A DNA stretch of 64,000 bases from the NCBI GenBank assembly GCA_002418865.1, contig DIEY01000100.1:8886-72885 (forward strand). The letters run 5' to 3'. This DNA is from Bacteroidales bacterium UBA5762. Lineage in GTDB: Bacteria > Bacteroidota > Bacteroidia > Bacteroidales > TTA-H9. Below the pieces are notes generated by a model, which did no database searches, was not told the DNA's origin, and worked only from the letters and a program-made list of their open reading frames with translations. Every line of letters starts with the position of its first letter. Position 1 is the first letter of the stretch. Positions 19,407-28,611 of the stretch are shown piece by piece. The position numbers and the translations under genes were made by a program.

Positions 19407-19459
19407 AGACTATGCACTTTTAAATGATATTTGTCTATAATTTTACCTCGAATACCTCG

Positions 19460-19476
19460 CAAAAATATTACTTTTG
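19460..19476. promoter_or_regulatory. Symmetric divergent -7 boxes (thioredoxin-like gene and coiled-coil gene)
   Basis: CAAAAATA (a TATTTTTG box on the - strand, 19467-19460) and TACTTTTG (+ strand, 19469-19476) are separated by one base. Each fits TAxxTTTG and points at its own gene. The same geometry recurs at 27338-27354. The + box lies over the start of the longest frame of the coiled-coil gene, which favours its downstream ATG. Confidence 0.5.
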
Positions 19477-19524
19477 TGTATAAACGACAGACCAAAACAC
19501 TCAATCCTTTATCCTTCAAAGAAT

Positions 19525-20832
19525 ATGACAAAAAAGATCCTTATTTTTTCATTTTTGTTGATTGGTTTATTTTTTAATAGTCAGGCGCAAGACAGCCTTA
19601 TCAACCAGCTGCTTAAAAACCGCGAAAGAGACTATTTGAATTACATTCATCAACGCGACAGCATCAAGGTGAGAACATGGGAAAAAGTAGTAATGCTAAA
19701 TGGATTAGCCGCCAAATTAATCCAATCCGATAGTATTCTAATTGCGGCTTGTCTCGACCAATTAGCCTCGGGTATACCTTCAACCAGAGAGCAGCAACTT
19801 TTAGACACCATCACTCGTCTGAAGGGTAGAATAGATTATTTGAAACTAAGCTCCGCCTCTAAAAAAGATTTGAGCCCCAGAGATTATGTAATTCTGTTGG
19901 CAGTATCATTCATTTTGATTTTATTAGGAATTTTTGCTCTTGTTTTGCTCAGAAAACTCCAAAAAGCCAATCGAACAGAACAAAAAACCAAAGAAGAACT
20001 TGCAACTTTTAAGAACTCACAAATTGATTATGAAAAGAAACTCGAGCAAATCAACATCGAGCTAACCCAAATCTATCAAGAACGCGAAGAACTTTTAAAA
20101 CAGATTACTGAACTCAATAGAGCTTTAATAGCCGAGAAACAATATAGCAGCCAATTAAAAGTGCAACTAGAAAGGGAATTCAACGAAAAGCAAGATATTC
20201 AAAACCAATTGAATGAATTAACCGAACAGGCAACAAGACTCCAGAACCTTCCCGATGAAGGCACAATAAATGAAATGCTCACAGAAAACAATCTTCTCAA
20301 ATCGGAAAATATCCAATTGAAGCAAAAAATGACAGAGCTTCAAGACAAGCTTTCACAGATTAATTCGGAATTAGAAAAGACTTCGGTAGCCTCGAACGAA
20401 ATTTTGACAAAAGCTATCGAAGAAAGAGAGCAAAAATTCAGGATGGAACTTCAAAAGTTTCAACAGACACAGTTACAATTAGAAGACAAGATAAAGGAAA
20501 CCGAAGAAAAATTAAAAAAACTGGGAGAAGAGAAAGACATGCTGTCGGCAGAGCGAAACTATGCCATGGAAAGTCTTGCTTCTATGAGTGATGAATTTGA
20601 AAGAACAAAATCACAATTACAACAGCTCCAATCAGAAAAAAGCGAATTAGAAGAACAAATTGCCGGTCTTTCGGCTTTAACGCAACAAATTGATTTACTA
20701 AATGCTGAAATTATTCGTTGGCACAATGAAAATGAAGAACTTCAACAACAATTAGCTCGTGAAATAAAGTTGCGTAAAGAAATTGAATCGGATATTCAGA
20801 AAATATTCAGCCGGCTCGAAGGAGGAGTTTAA
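19525..20832 (+). CDS. Membrane-anchored coiled-coil protein, function unknown
   Basis: From the ATG that gives MTKKILIFSFLLIGLFF the protein has 435 residues: a signal peptide (about 1-21), a short extracytoplasmic segment of about 100 residues, one membrane span (about 121-142, ILLAVSFILILLGIFALVLL), then nearly 290 residues rich in Glu, Gln, Lys and Leu with heptad spacing, which is an extended cytoplasmic coiled coil. The topology would put the coiled coil inside the cell. I do not recognise a family; a scaffold or tether is possible. It ends seven bases before the convergent YdcF-like gene. Confidence 0.8.
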   Translation: MTKKILIFSFLLIGLFFNSQAQDSLINQLLKNRERDYLNYIHQRDSIKVRTWEKVVMLNGLAAKLIQSDSILIAACLDQLASGIPSTREQQLLDTITRLKGRIDYLKLSSASKKDLSPRDYVILLAVSFILILLGIFALVLLRKLQKANRTEQKTKEELATFKNSQIDYEKKLEQINIELTQIYQEREELLKQITELNRALIAEKQYSSQLKVQLEREFNEKQDIQNQLNELTEQATRLQNLPDEGTINEMLTENNLLKSENIQLKQKMTELQDKLSQINSELEKTSVASNEILTKAIEEREQKFRMELQKFQQTQLQLEDKIKETEEKLKKLGEEKDMLSAERNYAMESLASMSDEFERTKSQLQQLQSEKSELEEQIAGLSALTQQIDLLNAEIIRWHNENEELQQQLAREIKLRKEIESDIQKIFSRLEGGV

Positions 20833-20839
20833 TAAGAAC

Positions 20840-21499
20840 TCAATCAGGAGGATGGAAGAAAAATCGAACGAAGAAATATCCTAAGGCTTCTACAGGCACT
20901 GTGCGAAATCCCTTGCTTGTTTTCCACCATCGGTGTTGGTCGAAAGTGAGGTCAGGTGCGGCAATAATACCGACCTTTATTTTGTAAGGCTCTAAAGCCT
21001 TACGATATAAAAACCAACTACGTCTGGCGTGAGCACCCATTGAAAAAAGATTAATGGCGGCTGGCAATTTATCTTGTTGTTCGAACCACTTGCCCAAAGC
21101 CACTGCATTTTGATAGGTTCTATCAATAAAAGCCTCGGGTGATGGAACACTAAAAACTCGATTCGAATCTATTCCCATGCTGATGAGCGTAGCTCGGGCT
21201 AAATCGGCATAACTGTCGTAGCGGCAAAATTCCATCCCATTCGTAAAAGGTAAGCCCGTGGTAACTATATAATCATATTGATTTTCTTCGAATTCTTTGC
21301 AAACCAACAATAATGCATAATCAGGCAAAAAACCCTCAACCACCAAAACCTTCGCCTCAACGGGTTTATTAACTCGCAAATAATCGCCTAAACCCCTTGA
21401 TAGTCCAATAATGAACATTACTAAAACCACTATGAGGATTATCCATCCCCAAATTGTGAGAATCCATGCCTCCTTCTTTTTTCTTAACCGAAAATGCAT
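20840..21499 (-). CDS. YdcF/SanA/ElyC-like (DUF218) membrane protein
   Basis: The 219-residue product has one N-terminal membrane span (about 12-34) followed by a soluble alpha/beta domain. Features resembling the DUF218 fold are KVLVVEGFLPDYAL at the first strand, YIVTTGLPF, the segment FIDRTYQNAV, and LFSMGAHARRSWFLYRKAL. Members of this group are linked to envelope barrier function, and some carry a nucleotide-like binding pocket; no enzymatic role is certain. The reading frame has an in-frame TTG one codon before the ATG; I use the ATG. The match to the family is moderate. Confidence 0.65.
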   Translation of the reverse strand: MHFRLRKKKEAWILTIWGWIILIVVLVMFIIGLSRGLGDYLRVNKPVEAKVLVVEGFLPDYALLLVCKEFEENQYDYIVTTGLPFTNGMEFCRYDSYADLARATLISMGIDSNRVFSVPSPEAFIDRTYQNAVALGKWFEQQDKLPAAINLFSMGAHARRSWFLYRKALEPYKIKVGIIAAPDLTFDQHRWWKTSKGFRTVPVEALGYFFVRFFFHPPD

Positions 21500-21686
21500 C
21501 AAATCCTAATAATTAATAGATGTTAAAATCTTATAGAATATTTTAAGTGTAAAATTGCAAACTTTTGGCTTAATATTCTTCTTTCTTTGAAAACTTGCAT
21601 AGATTTAACCTTGGCTTTAAATTGGGATTAACAAAAACTTAATATAGATATAAATCGCTTTTAACACCAGGCGCTGAAAGCCAACA

Positions 21687-21694
21687 TAGATTTG
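21687..21694 (+). promoter_or_regulatory. Putative -7 box for the small CarboxypepD_reg-like gene
   Basis: TAGATTTG matches TAxxTTTG. It would start RNA near 21701, downstream of the first possible ATG at 21696, and so supports the ATG at 21717 as the true start. Confidence 0.4.
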
Positions 21695-21716
21695 CATGCG
21701 CAAAATACTATTTTTT

Positions 21717-22088
21717 ATGAAAAAAATAATGTCCATCGTCTTTTTACTGCTCTCTCTTAATTACCTGGTGTTTGCCGATAATGGGAAGGATAATGAACAA
21801 AAGGCTTCTCAAAGCGAGCGGCCTACAGCAGATAAAAACATTTCGCTTCAAGGCAAAGTGATTGACCTGATTACTGGAGAAGCCTTAGCTGGGGCCGAAA
21901 TCTGCCTTGTAGGAACAGATATAAAAGTTTTTACTGATTTAGAAGGAAATTTTAGCATACAACAGATTTCGCCGGGAAATTACAACCTAATATGTTCACT
22001 CATTACTTATCATAAAAGTTTGATAGAAAACCTCCAAATTTCCGAAAAGGAAAATACGCTTAAAATAGCCTTGGAAGAAATCAAATAA
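21717..22088 (+). CDS. Small secreted protein with carboxypeptidase-regulatory-like domain
   Basis: The 123-residue product has a signal peptide (MKKIMSIVFLLLSLNYLVFA), a short polar linker, and one beta-sandwich domain of the CarboxypepD_reg type (SLQGKVIDLITGEALAGAEI ... FTDLEGNFSIQQISPGNYNL). The same domain type opens SusC transporters, but here it stands alone with no plug or barrel. An ATG seven codons earlier is possible (130 residues), yet the -7 box overlaps it. Function unknown; probably periplasmic or surface. No operon partner. Confidence 0.75.
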   Translation: MKKIMSIVFLLLSLNYLVFADNGKDNEQKASQSERPTADKNISLQGKVIDLITGEALAGAEICLVGTDIKVFTDLEGNFSIQQISPGNYNLICSLITYHKSLIENLQISEKENTLKIALEEIK

Positions 22089-22329
22089 TGCATTCTGGTT
22101 TTGGTTGTAGAAAGTTTGTGCTTATCATGCCCAATTTATAACCCAGAGGCTGTATAAAAATAAGAGAGCTCCATCCAAAACTCATAGCCTCAACTTCTGC
22201 ATATTTTTTAGGATGAGAATCGTACCATTTTTAGTTACATCCACATGCCGAGATAATTATTTATTGTCTTTTATGCAGCTTAGCAGTGAAAAATGATAGA
22301 AGAAAACACAAAAATCATTAGAAATGAGG

Positions 22330-25300
22330 CTATAACATATCAAGATAATTTTGGACCATACTTTTTATTTGTTGTGCACGTAATGGTTTGATAAGGTAAT
22401 CATCGCATCCGGCCAATAATGCTTTTTCTCTATCGGATGCCATAGCGTAGGCTGAAGTACCAATCACTGGAATGTTAGGGTATTTTTGTTTGATGAGGGA
22501 AGTAAGTTTTAATCCATCTATATCGGGTAGCCTAATATCCATGAATATTAAGAAGATATCGGAATGCTGGTTAAGAATTTGTAATGCTTCACGTGCATCC
22601 CAAGCGTGATAAATCTTCATGTCTAACTTATGGAGCAGAACCTCCATATAGGCATAGTTGCTTGGTTCATCCTCTACCACTAAAATGCTACAATTTTTTT
22701 CGTGCGTAGAGGTTGGCAGAGGTTTTTGAACCTGATTTTCTGGTTCGAGTGAATCTATAGATTGAAACGGAACAAAGGGAATAGTAAAATAGAATACCGA
22801 GCCTTTCCCAGGCTGAGATTCAACCCATATCTGGCCACCAAGCAATTCTATCATAGCTTTGCATACCGATAAACCTAATCCTGCACCTTCGTGCCCTCTC
22901 GACAAGGAAAAATCAAGCTGATAAAACCTGTCGAATATTTTTTGAAGCTTATCAGACGGAATTCCTACACCGTCATCTTTAACAAAAAACTTCAAATTTC
23001 TCTTCTCAGGAATAAATCCCAGTGAAATTGTTCCGGCAGCAGAAAATTTTATGGCATTATCGAGAAGGTGTTGTAAAATGTTTTTTAGTTTTTCTTCGTC
23101 GGATTGCCATAAAAGATTGGGATCAATCTGAGTTTTTTGCAACATAAGCCCTTTTTCGAGTGCACGAGTAGAAAATTGCTCTATCAGGTCGGTAAGTAGG
23201 CTATCTGGCGAAAAGGAAGAAATATGGAGTGTTTCCATTCCTGCATCTAATCGAGTTAGATCAAGAATATCGGTAAGGAGCTGAAGCAGACGTAAGCCAC
23301 TTTGTTCTATGCCTTCTATATACAGCCGCATTTGGCTGGTATCGACATTGCCTTCGAGTAAAATATTGGCAAACCCCAAAATTCCATTTAAAGGGGTTCT
23401 GATTTCGTGTGACATGTTTTGAAAAAATGCCACCTTGAGTTTTTCGCTTTCCAGAACCTTGTTGAGGGCATCCCGAATCTCTTGTTCGGCTTTTTTACGA
23501 TGCAAGGCCAAACTTAAATGATAAGAGATCTTACGGAAAAGCTCCAAATCTTCTTTTGAGTAGGCATCAGGGTTGGTATAATTTTGTACTACCATTACGC
23601 CTTCTTTTACCCCTTCTACTTCGAGAGGAATTCCCATCCATACTTCCGCAGGAGTTCCTATCATTTGAATAATTCCTTGCGAAGCCAGCTCATATATGTC
23701 TTGTTTTTTCAATAAAACTGCCTCACCCAAATTTATAACATAACCCGAAAGAGTACCTTCTGCAGGCCATGATTGAAAACCATCATAATCGTCTTTAAAA
23801 TAAGGTGATGAAAACTGTTGTGTAGAAGGATTGTAGAAAGCGACAAATAAATTCGAGCAATCCATGATTTTTCCCAATTCCTTCCTAAAGGTTTCAATAA
23901 ATTCTTGAAAGTCGGAAAAGCGGGTAGCAGCTTCAACAATACGAAATTGAAGATTTTGAATCAATTCAAAGCGTTTTTGCTCAGTAATATCTCTGGCAGA
24001 ACCTATAATAGCAACCACATTGCCCTCTTCATCCACTAAAGGCGATTTAATGATATCCAGATACATGTATTTTCCTCTCACATTGCCAAAATTCATATAC
24101 CTAATCGGCTTACCGGTTTCCAAAACCTTAGCATCAGTAGCATACGAGGTTTCATTCAACGTAAAATATTGTGGATTTTCCCGATGCGCTTCTTTTTGAA
24201 GTTCTATGAAAAAACTATTTTTTTGGCCAATAGCTTGTTCAATATCCGTAATACCTAAATAATTCTCACATAGGGCTTTATTTACGAAAATATATTTCAT
24301 GTCTTTATCCTTTACCCATAGCCAGTCGACGAGATTATCAGCTATTTTGCGAAATAAATTTTGCATTTCCCTATATTGCAGTTCGCTCTCTTTTAGCGAG
24401 TCTTCATTTCTTCGGCTGATAAAGGCATTGGTTAGAATTCGAGAAACCATTCTAAGCAACCAACTTTCATCTGTATCTAATGATTTACAGAGATAATCAT
24501 TAGCTAAACAAAAATATCCCATACCCTTACCTACATCATTCAAGATACTTACTAACAAAAAGTTGATTCCAAAAGGCTCGAGAGCTCTTCTAATTTTGCT
24601 TGACAAAGGCAGGCTGGTCAAATCGATAGTGATAATTTCTTCAGAAGTCAATTTAGCATCATACTCCTGAAATAAATCAATCGATAAATTTGGATTAGTT
24701 ATGAAATCAGTACCCACCGATGCATGCCATTGGTAAGATATATCCAATAAGCTTTCAGAATTTTTATTCAGAAGAAGAAAAGCATGATCCATCGATATTT
24801 CTTTGCCTATAAGTTCTAGCATCCTATGAATCTGCTTGTCGAAACTCGAGGACTCTATATGGATATAATCTATGGCTACCTGAAAAACAAGCTTCTGAAG
24901 ATTTTGTAATCTAGAAAGTTCTTTTTTTGCAAAAACACTTTCACTAATATTTCTTACAATGCTCAAGACACGGCGTTGACCGGCCGGAACGTATCTTGCC
25001 TCAAATTGTCGCAAAGAGCCATCAATAACCAACTCGTATTCAGCAGATTGAGGCTGCATGGTAGAGAGAGTTTCCTTCACCATTTGTTGAGTTAAACGTG
25101 CCAAATCATCAGGTAACACTTCTGCGGCCAATTTCCCAATAAAGTTCTCGGAAGGTAAAAGCAAATCATTTCGATTCGAAGCACTAATATCGATAAACCT
25201 CGAATTCTCATCCAGTAAAAAGATCATATCAGGAAGAGCATTGACAATGGCTTTTAAACGCGCCTCTCTTTCGAGTAATTTGTTGTGTACGAGAGCATCT

Positions 25301-26184
25301 GAAACTAAGTCTGTGAGTAAATCACAAAATTCGATTTCCTCCTTTGTCCAGCTATAAGGATTCAATTTTCCAATTGATAGAATTCCTTTTAAAAAGGAAC
25401 CCCTTTGAAAAGAAGTATGAATAAAGGAAACTATTTCATTAGAATGAAAAAAATTGGCCTGATAAAATGAAATGGTTTCAAAATCAGCTACATCGGCTAC
25501 AACCAATTGCCTATCCTTAAAAAGAATCTCAAGAAAATTTTTCTTTTCAACTCCTAAATCCTGTACACAGTTTTGAGGATTCTCGATGGCTTCATTTGTT
25601 ATGGCAGAAATGCAAACAAGTTGATCTCTTTCATCATCCAACTTCCACAGACCAATAGAATCGGCATTAATCTCCGATTTTGCATATTCCAGTAAAGAGT
25701 GGAGAAATTCTTCGAGCGACATTTCTGGCTTGAGCAATAATTTCCTGAAATTTTGAAATTCTTCCCTATAAGAAGAATGAATGGGCGATGCAAAGGAATT
25801 TGTCTCTGTAAACTGAGGGCTATCCATCCATTGAATAAGATGGATCAAAAGATTTCCATCAGCGAGAATATGACCTGAAATTGAGCACCATTTCTGTAGT
25901 TTAGCAGAATAAAAATTCTGCTGAAATCGTTGTTCGTTTTTCAATCTCAGGCTGACTTCATCCCATAAGGCATGACCACCAACCATCAAAATCAAATCAT
26001 ACAAATGAAAATTTTGAGGTAAATTGCTCAAATACTGTCCAAAAAACTCACTCCCTGCAGAATTGCATTCTAAAACCTTAAAATCGGCACCTAAGTCTTT
26101 TACGTCTACTAAGGGCTCAAAAAGAAAAACAGCATAAGGAGCTTCCCTAAAAATCAGCTTAAAACCATCTAAAGATTCACTCAT
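22330..26184 (-). CDS. Large cytoplasmic hybrid histidine kinase with PAS/GAF array and receiver
   Basis: The 1284-residue protein lacks any signal peptide or membrane span. I read alternating PAS-like and GAF-like sensor domains: N-terminal PAS-like (about 1-130), GAF (160-300), PAS (305-420), GAF (430-590), PAS (610-735) and GAF (745-890). Then come the HisKA domain with FFQNMSHEIRTPLNG (phosphorylated His926), the ATPase domain (DNAIKF, DDGVGIP, GAGLGL) and a C-terminal receiver (VVEDEP, FMDIRLPD with Asp1216, then the conserved KP). It is an orphan: no response regulator or phosphotransfer gene is adjacent. It is not a SusR-like HTCS, since propeller repeats and an AraC domain are absent. 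The signal is unknown. Confidence 0.95.
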   Translation of the reverse strand: MSESLDGFKLIFREAPYAVFLFEPLVDVKDLGADFKVLECNSAGSEFFGQYLSNLPQNFHLYDLILMVGGHALWDEVSLRLKNEQRFQQNFYSAKLQKWCSISGHILADGNLLIHLIQWMDSPQFTETNSFASPIHSSYREEFQNFRKLLLKPEMSLEEFLHSLLEYAKSEINADSIGLWKLDDERDQLVCISAITNEAIENPQNCVQDLGVEKKNFLEILFKDRQLVVADVADFETISFYQANFFHSNEIVSFIHTSFQRGSFLKGILSIGKLNPYSWTKEEIEFCDLLTDLVSDALVHNKLLEREARLKAIVNALPDMIFLLDENSRFIDISASNRNDLLLPSENFIGKLAAEVLPDDLARLTQQMVKETLSTMQPQSAEYELVIDGSLRQFEARYVPAGQRRVLSIVRNISESVFAKKELSRLQNLQKLVFQVAIDYIHIESSSFDKQIHRMLELIGKEISMDHAFLLLNKNSESLLDISYQWHASVGTDFITNPNLSIDLFQEYDAKLTSEEIITIDLTSLPLSSKIRRALEPFGINFLLVSILNDVGKGMGYFCLANDYLCKSLDTDESWLLRMVSRILTNAFISRRNEDSLKESELQYREMQNLFRKIADNLVDWLWVKDKDMKYIFVNKALCENYLGITDIEQAIGQKNSFFIELQKEAHRENPQYFTLNETSYATDAKVLETGKPIRYMNFGNVRGKYMYLDIIKSPLVDEEGNVVAIIGSARDITEQKRFELIQNLQFRIVEAATRFSDFQEFIETFRKELGKIMDCSNLFVAFYNPSTQQFSSPYFKDDYDGFQSWPAEGTLSGYVINLGEAVLLKKQDIYELASQGIIQMIGTPAEVWMGIPLEVEGVKEGVMVVQNYTNPDAYSKEDLELFRKISYHLSLALHRKKAEQEIRDALNKVLESEKLKVAFFQNMSHEIRTPLNGILGFANILLEGNVDTSQMRLYIEGIEQSGLRLLQLLTDILDLTRLDAGMETLHISSFSPDSLLTDLIEQFSTRALEKGLMLQKTQIDPNLLWQSDEEKLKNILQHLLDNAIKFSAAGTISLGFIPEKRNLKFFVKDDGVGIPSDKLQKIFDRFYQLDFSLSRGHEGAGLGLSVCKAMIELLGGQIWVESQPGKGSVFYFTIPFVPFQSIDSLEPENQVQKPLPTSTHEKNCSILVVEDEPSNYAYMEVLLHKLDMKIYHAWDAREALQILNQHSDIFLIFMDIRLPDIDGLKLTSLIKQKYPNIPVIGTSAYAMASDREKALLAGCDDYLIKPLRAQQIKSMVQNYLDML

Positions 26185-26841
26185 TCAAAATAAGTATAGG
26201 AGTATTAAAAAGTAAAAAGTCTTCAAATTTCATAAAAGTTTTCGAAATCATCCAATAATTGTAATAATTGATTCAAAAAAGTTCTTTTACCTGACCAAAA
26301 TACAGACACTTTCGACTCAATTAACAAATAATTTCACGTTCAAATTTAAGAATAAGATACGACAAATTTACAGATGCCATCAACAAAGCATGAAAATTAG
26401 ACTCCCTTTCACGGACTCCTAAAATAACCATAGTACCATCATGCTTTAGACATTAAAATATTTGACAAATAATGAAACCTATATATATGCAGCATCTCAA
26501 AAGGTACAAGAAATTTTACAGAAAACTAGCATAATGATTATTTGTTGCTTTTATGAATTCGATGAATTTTAACATTATGTAGCTCAGTAGCCCGCTTGCA
26601 AATGCGAAGGGAACAGACAAGCTTTTTCTCATTTAAAAAGAAGAGTATATTTCCTACTTATAAATTCAGAACTAATTATCTATCAGGAGAAATGCATTAA
26701 AGAGTAAACTACGAAGAGACTTGAGACTTTAGCTTTCTTTCGGTCTATTTCAATCTGCCCATTCATTAAAATCGATAAGATTTTTGAAACAATTTATAGA
26801 AAAACCGTCAAGTTCACACATCAGGTTGAGGGATAGAGATT
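26185..26841. other. 657-base region without a recognisable gene
   Basis: The region is AT-rich. Two TAAATTTG boxes read on the - strand (26348-26341 and 26370-26363) and could drive the histidine kinase gene with a leader of about 150 bases. A short stretch near 26578, TGTAGCTCAGTAG, resembles a tRNA D-arm, but no acceptor stem, anticodon arm or T-arm follows. I see no protein gene or hairpin. Confidence 0.5.
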
Positions 26842-27315
26842 TCAAACGACAGCTATAATAAAAACGATAGCCAGGGCAATGACGAAAATCATATTTAATA
26901 GGGTGCTGGTAATAAAACCAAAAAAAGAGCCTAGGCCCGAACGTAGAGCATAATTTAAATCTTTGCCCCCAATTATTTCACCCAGCATTGCTCCCAAAAA
27001 AGGACCCAGAATAATTCCCAAAGGACCAAAAAGAAAGCCGATTACTAGTCCTACGGCACTACCTCGAGTTCCATATTTGGTACCTCCAAATTTACTAGTG
27101 CCTATTACTGGAATGACGTAATCCAATAAAGTAATCAGCAATGTAGCAATTCCCCAGAAAATCAGAGTTTTTTGTGAAAACGGCGAAAAAGAGGTGAGTT
27201 GAAGTGCAGGTAAAGCCAGATAAGCTAAAGGAGGGCCAGCCAATATGGGGGCAAAACTACCTATAAATCCTAAAACCAATAAAATCGCTCCTATAGTTAT
27301 CCAAATCCAGTCCAT
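26842..27315 (-). CDS. DUF456 family membrane protein
   Basis: The 157-residue protein is almost entirely hydrophobic, with about four to five membrane spans. It carries the glycine-rich repeats typical of DUF456: GFIGSFAPILAGPPLAYLAL near the N-terminus and KYGTRGSAVGLVIGFLFGPLG followed by GPFLGAMLGEIIGG, where paired small-residue motifs are thought to pack helices. The function of the family is not established. It is divergent from the LolC/E-like permease gene, and the two start codons are 58 bases apart over a symmetric promoter. Confidence 0.88.
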   Translation of the reverse strand: MDWIWITIGAILLVLGFIGSFAPILAGPPLAYLALPALQLTSFSPFSQKTLIFWGIATLLITLLDYVIPVIGTSKFGGTKYGTRGSAVGLVIGFLFGPLGIILGPFLGAMLGEIIGGKDLNYALRSGLGSFFGFITSTLLNMIFVIALAIVFIIAVV

Positions 27316-27337
27316 TTTTAAAAAAAATTCAAAGAGT

Positions 27338-27354
27338 CAAATGTAATACTTTTG
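27338..27354. promoter_or_regulatory. Symmetric divergent -7 boxes (DUF456 gene and permease gene)
   Basis: CAAATGTA (a TACATTTG box on the - strand) and TACTTTTG (+ strand) are separated by one base, the same arrangement as at 19460-19476. Each lies about 20 bases from its gene. Polymerase could occupy only one direction at a time. Confidence 0.5.
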
Positions 27355-27373
27355 CACTGAAAAATAAAATCTT

Positions 27374-28603
27374 TTGGGTGCTGAATTATTTATCGCAAGT
27401 CGTTTAGTTAAGCCAAAAAAGGAAAGTCTTTCGGGGCCTTCTATAAAGATTGCCGTAGCAAGTGTAAGCATAAGCCTTGCAGTGATGATTTCGGCGGTTT
27501 GTATATTAAGAGGATTTCAGCAAGAAATACGCGAAAAAGTAAGCGGATTTGCTGCTCACATTCAAGTTCATTCATTTGTTAGTAGTGCCAGCCAAACCGA
27601 GAATCCACCAATGATTTACGATAGTGGATTAATGGTGAAATTAAAAAATTACCCTGAAATTAAACATATTCAAGCTGTAGCCTATAAAACAGGCATCATT
27701 CAAGCCAATCAACAAATTTTAGGGGTAACCTTAAAAGGTGGAGGTTCCGACCTCGATATGCAGTTGATCGAAAACAAACTCGTCAAAGGAAGATTGCCTT
27801 TGCTGAAGGATAGCACGTTAAAATATGAAATTCTCCTTTCACAAAACATAGCTGATAAGTTACTTCTCGACACTGGACAAGACATCCGCATGTATTTCTT
27901 GAACGAAGGAGAAAATTCACCTCGAGCACGCAGAATGAAAATCGTGGGCATTTACAATACTGGCCTCGAGGATTTCGATCAATCGTTTGCGTTTACCGAT
28001 ATTCGCCACATACAAAAACTTAATGGATGGAACAAAAATGAAGTAGGAATGATAGAAATCATCCTCCGAAATATTGATGAATTGGAAATAGTAAGCCGTA
28101 AAATTTATGAAGATTTACCTTCTAACCTTAACGTTACTAACATACATCAGACCTATCCCCAAATTTTCGATTGGCTCGAGCTGCAAGATGTGAATGTATT
28201 GGTTATTCTGATTCTGATGATAATAGTAGCTGCCATTTCGATGATAAGCGCTCTATTTATCATGATAGTTGAAAAAACTCAACTCATAGGTATTCTAAAA
28301 GCTTTAGGAGCGAGCAGTTTAAGCATTAGAAAAATATTCGTTTATACTTCAACGTTTATAGCCTTGAAAGGCATGCTATATGGAAACGCCATCGGCATTG
28401 GCCTCATGTGGCTTCAAAAGCATTTTCAGGTAGTAAAATTGCCCGTAGAATCCTATTTTATGGAGTACGTGCCTGTAAATCTTAATTTAACTAACCTTCT
28501 TATTATCAATATTGCAACATTCATCTTATGCATAGGTTCACTTCTTTTACCCACCTTAACCATAACCCGCATTTCACCATTAAGAGCCATACGTTATCAC
28601 TAA
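27374..28603 (+). CDS. LolC/LolE-type ABC transporter permease (FtsX-like)
   Basis: The 409-residue protein has the arrangement of lipoprotein-releasing permeases: an N-terminal membrane span (about 25-45), a large periplasmic MacB/PCD-type domain (about 50-265), and three C-terminal spans of the FtsX fold (about 272-295, 318-340, 375-395). The N-terminal FIASRLV and the IVEKTQLIGILKALGAS loop are family features. With an ATPase (LolD) such proteins extract lipoproteins from the inner membrane for outer-membrane delivery; no ATPase gene is adjacent. The start codon is TTG, set by the nearby -7 box. The next gene begins eight bases after its stop. Confidence 0.88.
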   Translation: MGAELFIASRLVKPKKESLSGPSIKIAVASVSISLAVMISAVCILRGFQQEIREKVSGFAAHIQVHSFVSSASQTENPPMIYDSGLMVKLKNYPEIKHIQAVAYKTGIIQANQQILGVTLKGGGSDLDMQLIENKLVKGRLPLLKDSTLKYEILLSQNIADKLLLDTGQDIRMYFLNEGENSPRARRMKIVGIYNTGLEDFDQSFAFTDIRHIQKLNGWNKNEVGMIEIILRNIDELEIVSRKIYEDLPSNLNVTNIHQTYPQIFDWLELQDVNVLVILILMIIVAAISMISALFIMIVEKTQLIGILKALGASSLSIRKIFVYTSTFIALKGMLYGNAIGIGLMWLQKHFQVVKLPVESYFMEYVPVNLNLTNLLIINIATFILCIGSLLLPTLTITRISPLRAIRYH

Positions 28604-28611
28604 AGGCCTTG

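Noticed and set aside
22330..26184. Hybrid kinase as the regulator of the glycan locus
   Set aside because: It lacks periplasmic propeller repeats and the AraC-type output domain of SusR-like HTCS regulators and lies about 14 kb away.
26575..26625. Possible tRNA (TGTAGCTCAGTAG stretch)
   Set aside because: Only a D-arm-like stretch is present; no acceptor stem, anticodon arm or TTCRANTC T-arm follows at the right distance.
28528..28611. N-terminal extension of the MORN lipoprotein frame
   Set aside because: It overlaps the permease gene and would bury the lipoprotein signal; the ATG at 28612 is far more plausible.
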